A stretch of DNA of 64,000 nt from Halioxenophilus aromaticivorans (GCF_042850945.1 NZ_AP031496.1:2046001-2110000); one strand, 5' to 3'; positions 1 through 8,124 are shown, counted from the stretch's first letter. Program-made: numbers and translations. Notes: generated by a model not told the origin, from the sequence alone.

Positions 1-63
1 GTGATTATTTACCTGCTTGAATAACTCTCGCTATCTAATTGGTTCAAATAGAGCTTTTCTGGT

Positions 64-92
64 TCAGCATCGCAAAGCATCAGCGATGCTGA
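64..92 (-). terminator. Hairpin downstream of the aldo-keto reductase gene
   Basis: A 10-bp perfect stem (TCAGCATCGC paired with GCGATGCTGA, 9-nt loop) lies just beyond the stop codon of the minus-strand reductase gene. There is no clear T-run after it on the minus strand, so it may be a weak or Rho-assisted terminator or an mRNA-end hairpin. Confidence 0.3.
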
Positions 93-107
93 TTAATCAA
101 GTGCTAA

Positions 108-1157
108 TTAGAAGGGCGCGGGGTACTTTTTCAATACCGTTAGAATAGCGCTCTTGAGGTCGTCACTTAGGGTGATGTCGAAAGCGTTAATATCTTCTTC
201 CAGTTGCGCCATGCTGGTGGCACCAATAATAGTTGAAGTAACGCCATCCACTTGGTCACACCAGGCGATGGCCAGTTGCGATGGCGTAATGCTGTGCTCT
301 TTGGCCAAATCGACATAGGCTTGTACCGCCTCTGCTGCCAAGGGGGTATCACGGAACAGGCCATTGCGTTGGGTCAGCGTCCAGCGGCTGCCCTCTGGCC
401 GCGCGCCGTTCAGGTATTTACCGCTAAGCATGCCCGCCGCCAGGGGTGACCACGGTAAAAAGGCCACCCGCTCCATAGCACAGTGCTCCACTAAATAGGG
501 CCAGTCTTTACTGTGCAGCAGGTTGAACTCATTTTGTATCGATACCATGCGCGGCAGGTTGTGTTGCTCACTCAGTTTTAGGTAGGTAGCAATGCCCCAT
601 GGCGTATCGTCCGATAACCCGCAATAGCGTATCTTGCCGGCTTTTACACAAACATTGAGGCCCTCCAGCACGTCTAACATGCCCGCCGTGTGCTCTTCGC
701 TGTTGGCTTTGCTCACCCGATAATGATTGGGAAAATGCTTGCCAAAGTGGGGGCTGGTGCGGTTGGGCCAGTGCAGTTGGTAGAGGTCAATATAATCGGT
801 TTGTAGCCGGCTTAGTGAGGTGTCCACCGCTTCTATAATGGTTTCCTTGCACAAAGGCCTGCCGTCTCGGATGTAGCTCATACCCGGTGCTATCTTGCTT
901 GCCAACACAAACTTGCTGCGCTTGCTGGGGTTACGCGCCAACCAATTGCCAATTATGGTTTCTGTTTTACCATAGGATTCGGCGTTGGGTGGGATGGAGT
1001 ACATCTCTGCGGTATCGATAAAGTTTATACCGTGTCTCAGCGCGTACTCAATTTGTTCGTCGGCATCTTGCTGGGTATTTTGCGTGCCCCAGGTCATAGT
1101 GCCTAGGCAGGCTCTGGAAACCTCAAGGCTACTGGTGCCGAGCTGTGAATAGCGCAT
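108..1157 (-). CDS. tas: NADP(H)-dependent aldo-keto reductase, Tas type
   Basis: A 349-residue (beta/alpha)8-barrel aldo-keto reductase that would reduce aldehydes or ketones with NADPH in the cytosol. It matches E. coli Tas in length and in sequence as I remember it. Visible family features are LGTMTWG near the N-terminus, the catalytic Asp/Tyr stretch FIDTAEMYSIPP around residue 47, the Lys-containing ASKI strand, LYQLHWPNR with the catalytic His, KIRYCGLSDDTPWG, and a C-terminal cofactor segment STIIGATSMAQLEEDI. The physiological substrate of Tas proteins is unclear. The gene stands alone on the minus strand, followed by a hairpin. The ATG has only a weak upstream purine stretch. Confidence 0.9.
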   Translation of the reverse strand: MRYSQLGTSSLEVSRACLGTMTWGTQNTQQDADEQIEYALRHGINFIDTAEMYSIPPNAESYGKTETIIGNWLARNPSKRSKFVLASKIAPGMSYIRDGRPLCKETIIEAVDTSLSRLQTDYIDLYQLHWPNRTSPHFGKHFPNHYRVSKANSEEHTAGMLDVLEGLNVCVKAGKIRYCGLSDDTPWGIATYLKLSEQHNLPRMVSIQNEFNLLHSKDWPYLVEHCAMERVAFLPWSPLAAGMLSGKYLNGARPEGSRWTLTQRNGLFRDTPLAAEAVQAYVDLAKEHSITPSQLAIAWCDQVDGVTSTIIGATSMAQLEEDINAFDITLSDDLKSAILTVLKKYPAPF

Positions 1158-1287
1158 AGTTGGTCCTCATTAGTGGATAAAAAACTGTGGAAAGGTGAGT
1201 GGGCGCTTAAAACAGTGTCCCCAGTGTGGGCGGGGGCGTATCAGCAAGGTTTCTAGGAAACCTCACTGGTGCAGTTGCAAGCGAGAG

Positions 1288-1560
1288 CTAGCTAGCTGCC
1301 GCGTTAAGGCTGGTGATTTTTTCTATAAACTGGTTAAGCGCTTGTTTACTGTTGGTGTTCACGTTAACGGTGTTGTGGAATCCCACGGTGGCGTCCACCA
1401 TCTCGTCTTTTATGGTTACTGTGTAACCATCGTGGCTGACCACGCCGGTAAGTTGGCCAAGGGTGTAGGTATCTGCTTCTTGCTTACCGCGGCTCTGAAT
1501 CTCATTAAACGCTTGTAACAGCTCTTTGGCGGTCAGCTTGTGATCGTCGGAGTTATCCAT
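1288..1560 (-). CDS. Small conserved-looking protein of unknown function, 90 aa
   Basis: I do not recognise this protein. The reading frame is open further upstream, but the ATG at 1560 is preceded by an AGAGG ribosome-binding site at good spacing and starts a well-formed soluble protein (MDNSDDHKLTAKELLQAF...), so it is chosen. The sequence is hydrophilic: an N-terminal helix (residues 8-25), then a strand-rich part (TYTLGQLTGVV, GYTVTIKDEMV, TVGFHNTVNVN) and a C-terminal helix (QALNQFIEKITSL). It has no signal peptide, membrane segment or cysteines. It sits between stpA and tas on the same strand, but with gaps above 120 bp on both sides, so an operon is not evident. Confidence 0.6.
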   Translation of the reverse strand: MDNSDDHKLTAKELLQAFNEIQSRGKQEADTYTLGQLTGVVSHDGYTVTIKDEMVDATVGFHNTVNVNTNSKQALNQFIEKITSLNAAAS

Positions 1561-1797
1561 AATTAAAACCTCTTGTTTGGCTTTAGCGTGTACATTGGGC
1601 AGCGCCGGTGTACAGGAGTTCCTGGTTGGGCGCCAGCTATGCTGTTGGTGTTGCAAAACCACTGCCAATTGCCGGATGCACCGCTGGATCTCCCGGCCAT
1701 ATGTTTGTTAATTAAACAGAGTCGGGGAAAGTACGCATGTGCACACACTTCAGACCCGCCGCAGGCCCAATGGGGCTTTAAATACCTGCTGCCGGGT

Positions 1798-3060
1798 TTA
1801 TTGGGCCGGGGCCACGGTTGCTAGCTGAGTGAAAAATTCAATGTATTGGTTGTGGCCCTCTGGGAAAATCAGGTTAAGTTGCAAGCTGTCTTCTACATCA
1901 GTGATGCCGGCCATTACTTGGTGGTCCACAGCTTCACCTGGGCTTGGCTTTTGGCTGATGCCCGGCCGGTTGAGCTCTCCCTGGCTGCTATCCACGAAAA
2001 TTGTAGCGTTATCGGTATTGAACGCTGCCCCCAGTTGTTGAATTAAGGTTAAAAAACCACGGTCGCTGCCGCCGCGTTGGTAACCTAGGGAATCTTCCGC
2101 TTTGGCTGAGGTAACGGTGTCGCCCACGCCAACAATGCACGGCATTATTGTCGGGTCAAAGTGGGCTTGGGCCAGTGCTAGCATCTCCGCTTGGCTACTT
2201 GGCGCGGTGCGCGCGCTGAAGTCTTCACCCAGGGGATAGTCACCTGTTTGTTGAAAGTAGTAACGGTTGAGTAGCACCAGTACGCCGGCTTCTTTAACGG
2301 CGCCGCGTAGCATAAATTGGAAATCCGTGGTGCCCATGTCTTCGTTGTGCGCGGGTTTCAGGCGTTCTAGCCCATCCTGCGTACCTAGGTTGGGAGCCAA
2401 GTGGGTGAAAAATGAACCCTCTAGGCCTTGCGTCTTCGCCATTTGCATCAGCTCTTGCATCAATTGGTAGGCCAGGTTTTGCAACGATTGATAGAGCCCA
2501 GCTTGGTTGCTGAAAGGGTGAAACAGGCTACCAATATTGAGCGAGGGGGAGGCTAGGTTATCGAGAATAATAACGTTAAGTATTTGCTCCAGCTGCGCTG
2601 GCTCCAACAGGAAGGGCGGAGCACTTAATGCCGCTTGCAGGCGCCCATGCAGCCACTTAGGCACGGCAGCTAAGAAGTCAATTTCAGTTTGGCTAACGCC
2701 GGGGTGTGAGGCTTTGCCAAAGCAATCCTGCCACTGCACGCCGCCGGCGGCTAGGCCCGGTAGATATAATCCTTGATCCTCGGCGCTTTGCGCATCATCG
2801 GCCAGGGCGGCGTCTACAATCCGGTTAACCCCGCGTGAGCCGATGTGTTCGCCATTGGTAAGCACGTAAAAGGGCGCTTCCGTTCGCTTTACCGCTGCGA
2901 TGTACTGGCTGCTCATAGTGCGCGTGAGCGGATCTCTTTTTAGCTCCATGCACACGCCGTCCAAATCTTGAATAATCAATAAAGCAGTTTTTTTCTGTAG
3001 CGCGGAGAGAAAGCCTTGGTGGTTGGTAGAGCGAATAAAATCGGAAAGTACGGGGGGCAT
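1798..3060 (-). CDS. stpA: Glucosylglycerol-3-phosphate phosphatase (StpA family)
   Basis: The 420-residue protein closely resembles cyanobacterial StpA, which dephosphorylates glucosylglycerol-3-phosphate to the compatible solute glucosylglycerol during salt stress. Visible are the HAD-like nucleophile motif QDLDGVCMEL (Asp32, Asp34), the conserved GLYLPGLAAGGVQWQD stretch near residue 97, SHPGV, the block FQFMLRGAVKEAGVLVLLNR near 247, GEDFSARTAPSS and the metal-binding GVGDTVTS near 312, in the family order and at full length. The usual partner, glucosylglycerol-phosphate synthase (GgpS), is not in this window. Neighbours give no osmolyte context. Family assignment is firm; in-vivo role is inferred. 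Confidence 0.87.
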   Translation of the reverse strand: MPPVLSDFIRSTNHQGFLSALQKKTALLIIQDLDGVCMELKRDPLTRTMSSQYIAAVKRTEAPFYVLTNGEHIGSRGVNRIVDAALADDAQSAEDQGLYLPGLAAGGVQWQDCFGKASHPGVSQTEIDFLAAVPKWLHGRLQAALSAPPFLLEPAQLEQILNVIILDNLASPSLNIGSLFHPFSNQAGLYQSLQNLAYQLMQELMQMAKTQGLEGSFFTHLAPNLGTQDGLERLKPAHNEDMGTTDFQFMLRGAVKEAGVLVLLNRYYFQQTGDYPLGEDFSARTAPSSQAEMLALAQAHFDPTIMPCIVGVGDTVTSAKAEDSLGYQRGGSDRGFLTLIQQLGAAFNTDNATIFVDSSQGELNRPGISQKPSPGEAVDHQVMAGITDVEDSLQLNLIFPEGHNQYIEFFTQLATVAPAQ

Positions 3061-3130
3061 AGAGTCTGTTTGATTGCGAAATATACGTCGATGCTAGCGC
3101 TCTAGCGCACAGTATGCAAACCGCAGGCTG

Positions 3131-3413
3131 CTAGGGCCTGTTGACACTAATTCGGAGCCTCTGTTGAGTCAGGAAATAGTCCAATCTAGGCGCGAACCGC
3201 GAAGTTTGGTGGGCCCAAATAAGCGGTGAGCAACAACGAGTGGGCTATTTCCTGGCTCAACCCGTAGGGCTGGAGCCAGCTTCCCGCTCAACGTTGTTGC
3301 CAATCGCTCATGTAGGCCCACTACATTTCACGCTTGGCGCCTAGTTGAACGGGAAGCTGTCCGGGGCGCGTAGCCTCCAGCAGTGGTGCCAAATTAGTGT
3401 CAACAGGCCCTAG
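3131..3413. mobile_element. MITE-like element with perfect 22-bp terminal inverted repeats
   Basis: The 22 bases at 3131-3152 (CTAGGGCCTGTTGACACTAA + TT) are the exact reverse complement of 3392-3413, and the similarity continues imperfectly inward. The 239 bp between them hold no convincing ORF. CTAG, itself palindromic, lies at both outer ends and could be the duplicated target (element then 3135-3409) or part of the repeat. Size, ends and lack of coding capacity fit a non-autonomous miniature inverted-repeat element. The mobilising transposase is not identifiable here; the nearby RAYT has different repeats. The right end overlaps the stop codon of the DUF2256 gene. Confidence 0.6.
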
Positions 3414-3562
3414 CCGGCTCTCTTGCAGCGCTCGGAGCAGTATTTGACGTTATCCCAGTCGCGCTGCCATTTTTTCCGCCAACTGAAAGGCCGTTGGCAT
3501 ACGGGGCAGACCTTATGCGGAAGATGTTGCTTCTTGTGATTGCTGCTGCGATGTTGGGGCAT
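3410..3562 (-). CDS. DUF2256 small zinc-finger-like protein, 50 aa
   Basis: Reading the minus strand from the ATG at 3562 gives a 50-residue protein with the DUF2256 signature: a basic start (NHKKQHLPHKVC), then CPVCQRPFSWRKKW and YCSERCKRAG. The four cysteines (CPVC and CSERC) look like a zinc knuckle. Function is unknown; in other bacteria the family is often next to photolyase/cryptochrome-like genes, but none is here. It was found by direct translation because it is very short. The TAG stop lies inside the CTAG at the end of the adjacent inverted-repeat element, so the element inserted exactly at the gene's 3' end without changing the family-typical ending. Confidence 0.85.
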   Translation of the reverse strand: MPQHRSSNHKKQHLPHKVCPVCQRPFSWRKKWQRDWDNVKYCSERCKRAG

Positions 3563-3715
3563 GGCTCGGTCGTACTTCCTAATTTGTATAGATAGCTTGG
3601 TTGTGAGGCTTGGCTGTAGGGTTTGGTTGTAAAAGAAGCCATCGCGAATTGGGCTAACGCGAGGCTTTGTTTTAGAATTCCTTTATAAGCGCACACCAGA
3701 GGCCAGAGTAAAACA

Positions 3716-4960
3716 ATGACTATACGCAGTATCGCCCCAACTCGGTTTATTCCCTTCAGCACCGCCGACATAATTGCCATGTGCCGTAAGGACCATGGCG
3801 AACAGTCACCTCCGGTGATTGATGCTACTGACTTTGAGCGCTTTGCCGCTATGGTTGGTCAAGTTTTCCACGCTGAATTTAAACGCGATCAAGACAACCT
3901 AAAAAAGACCTACGCCGAAATTGACCCAGATGCTGATACCCGCGAAGTCTTTACAATCGAACAAACCGGCGAAGCTAAATTTATCGATTTATTAAAATCG
4001 GTTTTGAATAAAGCCAACTACGAGCCCATCTCCCAGCAAGAGCTGGAACAGGCGATGACGCGTTCCTCGCTGTTTAATTTGAGGTTAAAAGTCGACTTCG
4101 ATGCGTTCTCCGAGGTGTTGCTGTTTTGCCGTGGCCAATCCGTGCGCCAAGCAACCGTTAAAAGTTGGTTTGGACTACGCAGCAAAGACGTAGAATTTAT
4201 TAATTATGATCGCGTTGTAGTGTATGTGCGTTATAAATCTGAGACAACAAACGACGAGAAGGCCAGCGCAGACGTGAGGCCTGGTGCCACCTTACTGAAG
4301 CTATTTCAAAACGTGCCCCGTGCCGATTTGGAAATGCTATTCCCCAACACGCGGCCGGCAATGCGCATGCAAGATAAACTGCTTATTGGTATTCCTGCGT
4401 TGGTTAGTGGCGGCATTGTAGTAACCACCAAAATGGGCGCAACATTATTGCTAATGTCTTCCATGCTGGGGTTTTGGTTTGGTTTGCGGCAGGAGCCGGT
4501 GGAGCTTAACGCTGCAAATTTAACGATTTTGTGCGCGGGATTGGGTGCTTTGGGTGCCTACCTTTGGCAGCAGTTTTCCAAGTTCAAAAACCGACAACTA
4601 TTGTTTTTGCAGCAACTAACGCAAAATTTGTATTTTAAAAATTTGGACAATAACGCCGGTGTGATTTATCGCCTGCTCAATGACGCCGAAGATGAAGAGG
4701 TTAAAGAATCGGTGTTGGCGTATTATTTTTTAATCTCCGCCGGCCCAGCGGATAAACAAACATTGGATAACACCATTGAACAATGGTTGGCATCGCAGTG
4801 GCAATGCACCATGGATTTCGAAATCGACGACGCATTACATAAATTAACGCGCTTAGGATTAGTAAATCAAAGCGGCTCAACCTACAGCGCATTACCGCTA
4901 TCAGATGCCATCTTCAAACTCAACGAGGCCTGGAAAAATCAATGGGGTCAGATCGTTTGA
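3716..4960 (+). CDS. DUF3754 (TMEM143-like) membrane protein
   Basis: A 414-residue protein of the DUF3754/TMEM143 family, of unknown function. The N-terminal half is soluble (FIPFSTADIIAM at the start; RSLFNLRLKVDF-like core near residue 125; YDRVVVYVRYK near 165). Two hydrophobic segments follow at about 222-245 and 262-285 (LTILCAGLGALGAYLWQQFS), then a C-terminal soluble domain containing YFKNLDNNAGVIYRLLNDAE, which is typical for the family. The last codons (NQWGQIV and stop) are encoded by a copy of the RAYT-associated repeat at 4936-4964, so the original C-terminus has probably been replaced or trimmed by repeat insertion. Confidence 0.8.
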   Translation: MTIRSIAPTRFIPFSTADIIAMCRKDHGEQSPPVIDATDFERFAAMVGQVFHAEFKRDQDNLKKTYAEIDPDADTREVFTIEQTGEAKFIDLLKSVLNKANYEPISQQELEQAMTRSSLFNLRLKVDFDAFSEVLLFCRGQSVRQATVKSWFGLRSKDVEFINYDRVVVYVRYKSETTNDEKASADVRPGATLLKLFQNVPRADLEMLFPNTRPAMRMQDKLLIGIPALVSGGIVVTTKMGATLLLMSSMLGFWFGLRQEPVELNAANLTILCAGLGALGAYLWQQFSKFKNRQLLFLQQLTQNLYFKNLDNNAGVIYRLLNDAEDEEVKESVLAYYFLISAGPADKQTLDNTIEQWLASQWQCTMDFEIDDALHKLTRLGLVNQSGSTYSALPLSDAIFKLNEAWKNQWGQIV

Positions 4961-4964
4961 TTTT
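4936..4964 (+). repeat. REP-like palindrome, copy 1 (inside the DUF3754 gene end)
   Basis: The sequence reads AAATCAATGGGGTCAGATCG then TTTGATTTT. It has short inverted ends (AAATCAA / TTTGATTT) around a GGGGTCAG core. It supplies the last codons and the TGA stop of the DUF3754 gene. Compared with copy 2 it has AGATCGTT for AGAGCGGT. Confidence 0.8.
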
Positions 4965-4987
4965 CCCCCAAGCGGATTCACAATGGT

Positions 4988-5015
4988 ATCAATGGGGTCA
5001 GAGCGGTTGATTTTT
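4988..5015 (+). repeat. REP-like palindrome, copy 2 (upstream of RAYT)
   Basis: ATCAATGGGGTCAGAGCGGT then TGATTTTT, same orientation as copy 1 and about 50 bp downstream of it. It lies 52 bp before the transposase start, making it the 5' flanking repeat of the RAYT gene. Confidence 0.8.
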
Positions 5016-5066
5016 TAATTAGCTGGGGCTAATCTGGCCTTACGAACCAAGTAAAGGATTACACAA

Positions 5067-5786
5067 ATGGCTCGCTTACCCCGGCTCACCATGCCTGGCT
5101 GCCCCCACCACATTATCCAGCGTGGTAATAATAAACAGCCCTGTTTTTTTCAGCCTTCCGATTACAAAGCCTATCTCAGTTTTCTGCAAGAAGCCTCAGA
5201 ACAATACGGTGTGTCTATCCATGCCTTTGTCCTGATGACCAATCACGTGCATGTATTGGCTACGCCCTGCGATACCAAAGGTATTAGTGCGATGATGCAA
5301 GCCCTAGGTCGCAGGTACGTACAACACATAAACTATGTGTATGAGCGCAGTGGTACCTTGTGGGAGGGGCGTTTTCGATCCACCTTGGTAGATAGTGAGC
5401 GGTATTTAATGACGCTCTATCGCTATATTGAACTGAATCCTGTCAGGGCGGGTATGGTGGCGCGCGCCGGTGACTACCCCTGGTCAAGCTTTCAACATAA
5501 CGCCATAGGTAAGCCGATAAAACTAATTCGGCCACACCCGGTCTATCAACAGTTGGGCGACAGTGCAGAGAAAAGGCGCAGGCTGTATGGCACTTTGTTT
5601 AAGGGGCACATTCCTGATCAAGAGATAGCCGCAATTCGGCACGCTACCAACAAATCATGGCCGTTGGGTAGCGATACATTTATCGCTGATTTAGCTGCCA
5701 AAACCCAACGGCGGGTGTCACCACTGGGTAGAGGGGGCGATAGAAAATCGGAGAAGTTCCGGGACTCGCAAAATCAACCGCTCTGA
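5067..5786 (+). CDS. REP-associated tyrosine transposase (RAYT, Y1_Tnp/IS200-like)
   Basis: A 239-residue single-strand HUH endonuclease of the RAYT family. The N-terminus MARLPRLTMPGCPHHIIQRG is the usual RAYT start. The HUH motif is in MTNHVHVLATP (near residue 58), and the catalytic Tyr lies in YRYIELNPVRAGMV (near 115). GTLWEGRFRSTLVD is also a family hallmark. The C-terminal part is longer and basic. A good ribosome site (AAAGGA) precedes the ATG. The gene is flanked by inverted copies of the palindrome it presumably recognises, and the 3' copy encodes its last residues (NQPL) and the TGA stop. RAYTs cut and move REP/REPIN sequences; whether this one is active cannot be told. Confidence 0.93.
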   Translation: MARLPRLTMPGCPHHIIQRGNNKQPCFFQPSDYKAYLSFLQEASEQYGVSIHAFVLMTNHVHVLATPCDTKGISAMMQALGRRYVQHINYVYERSGTLWEGRFRSTLVDSERYLMTLYRYIELNPVRAGMVARAGDYPWSSFQHNAIGKPIKLIRPHPVYQQLGDSAEKRRRLYGTLFKGHIPDQEIAAIRHATNKSWPLGSDTFIADLAAKTQRRVSPLGRGGDRKSEKFRDSQNQPL

Positions 5787-5798
5787 CCCCATTGATTT
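5770..5798 (-). repeat. REP-like palindrome, copy 3 (3' end of RAYT)
   Basis: Inverted relative to copies 1 and 2: AAAATCAACCGCTCTGACCC then CATTGATTT. It contains the stop codon of the RAYT gene, so gene and repeat are fused. With copy 2 it brackets the transposase as an inverted pair. Confidence 0.8.
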
Positions 5799-5813
5799 AG
5801 TAGATGAAAGAGT

Positions 5814-6425
5814 ATGCTAGCAGGTGTTGTGCAAGATTTTTTGATCATTTGGGCGACGATAGACCCAATTGGTACTATGGCATTGTTTGCCGGGTTAACG
5901 GCAAAGTTATCCAGTGAACGACGGCGTAAAACTGCTGTAAGAGCTATTTTGTATGCCGGTGCTGTGCTGCTTGGGGCTATTGTTATTGGCCAAATTCTGT
6001 TGGGCGCCATGGGCATTAGTTTGGTTTCTTTTCAGCTGGCTGGCGGCATTATCTTATTTCTGTTTGGGCTGCAGATGATTTTTTCGGAAGGCTCAAACGA
6101 TGAACACGTAGAACCTAAACATGACATGGCTGTTTTTCCATTAGCCATCCCGTCTACGGCTTCGCCAGGGGCGATCTTGGCGGTGATTTTGCTGACAGAC
6201 AATCATACCCACCCAATTACCGAGCAGGTCGTTACTTCATTGATGATGCTTTTGGTGCTTGCTATAACCTTGGTGTTGTTACTGTTATCGGGTCGTATTT
6301 TAAAAGTGATTGGAACTGGTGGTGCCTCTATTTTGGTAAGAATCATGGGCATGATACTGGCCGCGCTTTCTGTGGAGTTTATTATAGAAGCAGTGATGTT
6401 AGAAGGGTGGTTGGGCGGTGGTTAA
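5814..6425 (+). CDS. MarC-family (UPF0056) integral membrane protein
   Basis: A 203-residue protein made almost entirely of hydrophobic helices, with the MarC/NAAT family pattern: DPIGTMALFAGLT in helix 1, GAMGISLVSFQLAGGIILFL in the middle, VFPLAIPSTASPGAILAVI (the conserved PL-IP-x-SPGA loop) and a last helix GMILAALSVEFII. Six transmembrane segments are expected in the inner membrane. Despite the name, MarC proteins are not established drug-resistance determinants; their substrate is unknown. The gene lies between repeat copies 3 and 4, so it could have been boxed in by repeat insertions. Confidence 0.88.
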   Translation: MLAGVVQDFLIIWATIDPIGTMALFAGLTAKLSSERRRKTAVRAILYAGAVLLGAIVIGQILLGAMGISLVSFQLAGGIILFLFGLQMIFSEGSNDEHVEPKHDMAVFPLAIPSTASPGAILAVILLTDNHTHPITEQVVTSLMMLLVLAITLVLLLLSGRILKVIGTGGASILVRIMGMILAALSVEFIIEAVMLEGWLGGG

Positions 6426-6448
6426 TGCTGAAATTATCGCCGCCGTAG

Positions 6449-6476
6449 AAATCAATCGCTCTGACCCCATTGATTT
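6449..6476 (-). repeat. REP-like palindrome, copy 4 (between MarC and GMC gene ends)
   Basis: AAATCAATCGCTCTGACCCC then ATTGATTT, same orientation as copy 3. It fills the convergent gap between marC and the GMC oxidoreductase gene, ending one base before the TAA (6478-6480) of the latter. The hairpin may act as a bidirectional mRNA 3' end. Confidence 0.8.
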
Positions 6477-6477
6477 C

Positions 6478-8124
6478 TTATGAGGCCCAGTGGTCTTGGA
6501 TGATTTGTGCGGCGCGGTAGCCAAGAGCCATGGCCGGTGCGTTTGTGTTGCCGGATATATTACCCGGCATGGCGGAGCAATCTGCCACTCGTAAACCGGT
6601 TACGCCGCGCACTTTGAGCTCTGGGTCTAATACAGATTGCTCATCGCCTCCCATGCGGCAACTGCCTGTGGCGTGTAGGCCGCAAGTGGCCAAGCGCTTA
6701 AATGCCTCTAATATTTCTTCATCCGTTTGCACCAGTGGCCCTGGTACCATTTCGTGATCTATATGTTGGCTAAGCGCCGGTTGTTGAGCCAGTTGGCGCA
6801 TGTATTTAAGGCTTTGAATGGCGCGTTGCTGATCTTGTGGGTGGCTCAACCAGTTGGGTTCGATTACGGCCGGGATGTTTGGGTCGGGGCTGATGATTTT
6901 AATTTCGGATTCACTTTGGAGGTCTAGTAACTGGCCGTAGAGTGAAAGGCCGGGCTGCTTGTCTATTTCAGATAGCGGAACCGGGTGGTTGTCGTCGCTT
7001 AGTTTAAAAACGTAGCCCGATAAATACAGCTGTAAATTGGGCCATTGAGCGTCACCAATTTTGGCAAAGCCACCCACCTCAAATGGGCCGAATGATAGGG
7101 CTCCGGTACCAAACAATTGTTGTTGCAGAATGTGTTTGGCTAAACCCAGGCCGTAAAAACAATGTTGATTGCCAATGCGATCTTGGTTTAGGCGAAAGGA
7201 CATGGCAAAAGCCAAATGCTCGCGCATACGGCGGCCCACGTCTGGGCTGTGGGCAACCACGTTTACTCCAGCATATTCCAGTACTCGTTGTGGGCCTATG
7301 CCGGATAGTTGCAAAAGGCGTGGCGTTTCCAGCGCGCCGGCCGACAAAATAATTTCTTTGTTGCAGTAGATCGCGTGCGTCTTATCCTCAATGGACACCT
7401 CAACGCCAACGGCTTTATTGCCTTCGAACAGTACTTTGCGAACAAAGGTGTGAGTGGCTATGGTGAGGTTCTTACGATGTTTTATAGGATCAATAAACGC
7501 TTTGGCTGCACTGACTCGCCGGCCACGTTTGGTGTTGTGGCTGTACAAACCAACCCGTTCTTCGTGGCTATCATTTAAATCGTCCACCAAGTTAAGGCCT
7601 TGTTGCTGGGCTGCACTGAGCATGTCGTCCACCAGCGGGTAGCGAAACGGCCCGGGGCTAATGGTTACCTGGCCGCCTGTGCCTCGGTTGGCGGCAGGGC
7701 CAAGTTGGTGATCTTCAATGGCTTTTAGTGCGCTGTTAAAGGTTTGCCAATCCCAACCGGTGCAACCTTGTTGCTGCCAGGCGTCGTAATCCGCGGCTTG
7801 CCCACGAGACCAAATCATTCCGTTAATGGCCGATGAGCCGCCCAACCCTTTGCCGCGAATCCATACTTCCGGCTGTTCGGTGTCTGCTGTTCGCTTCTGG
7901 TCTATTTGATAAACCCAGGTGTAGGCCGGCTTATTAACCAATTTAGCAATGCCTTTGGGCATGGAGACCAGCGCAGACCGATTGTTGCTGCCTGCCTCAA
8001 TCAGTAAGACGGAGTGTTTGGAATTGGCCGCGAGGGTGCCGGCGAGGGCGCAGCCAGAAGAGCCTGCACCAACGACAATAAAATCATAATGTTGGTTGGC
8101 GCACGGGTGAGAGTGAGTAGACAT
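6478..8124 (-). CDS. GMC-family FAD-dependent oxidoreductase (choline dehydrogenase-like)
   Basis: A 548-residue flavoprotein that should oxidise an alcohol. The ATG at 8124 (MSTHSHPC...) with a GAGG ribosome site is preferred to the longer frame because the FAD-binding DFIVVGAGSSGCALAG follows directly. Other family marks are IRGKGLGGSSAINGMIWSRG (GMC signature 1), AGALETPRLLQLSGIGP (signature 2), LHATGSCRMGGDEQSVLDP with the catalytic His, and the final GNTNAPAMALGYRAAQII. It resembles AlkJ/BetA-type dehydrogenases, but the substrate is unknown and no betaine-aldehyde dehydrogenase is adjacent. It is divergent from a TonB-dependent receptor, with a TetR regulator beyond, suggesting uptake and oxidation of the same compound (inference). 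Confidence 0.88.
   Translation of the reverse strand: MSTHSHPCANQHYDFIVVGAGSSGCALAGTLAANSKHSVLLIEAGSNNRSALVSMPKGIAKLVNKPAYTWVYQIDQKRTADTEQPEVWIRGKGLGGSSAINGMIWSRGQAADYDAWQQQGCTGWDWQTFNSALKAIEDHQLGPAANRGTGGQVTISPGPFRYPLVDDMLSAAQQQGLNLVDDLNDSHEERVGLYSHNTKRGRRVSAAKAFIDPIKHRKNLTIATHTFVRKVLFEGNKAVGVEVSIEDKTHAIYCNKEIILSAGALETPRLLQLSGIGPQRVLEYAGVNVVAHSPDVGRRMREHLAFAMSFRLNQDRIGNQHCFYGLGLAKHILQQQLFGTGALSFGPFEVGGFAKIGDAQWPNLQLYLSGYVFKLSDDNHPVPLSEIDKQPGLSLYGQLLDLQSESEIKIISPDPNIPAVIEPNWLSHPQDQQRAIQSLKYMRQLAQQPALSQHIDHEMVPGPLVQTDEEILEAFKRLATCGLHATGSCRMGGDEQSVLDPELKVRGVTGLRVADCSAMPGNISGNTNAPAMALGYRAAQIIQDHWAS

Noticed and set aside
3400..3780. 126-codon minus-strand frame across the DUF3754 start
   Set aside because: It overlaps both the DUF2256 gene in another frame and the DUF3754 start, with no family resemblance.
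5814..6425. MarC as a multiple-antibiotic-resistance gene
   Set aside because: The family is not an established drug-resistance determinant; no regulator of the mar type is near.
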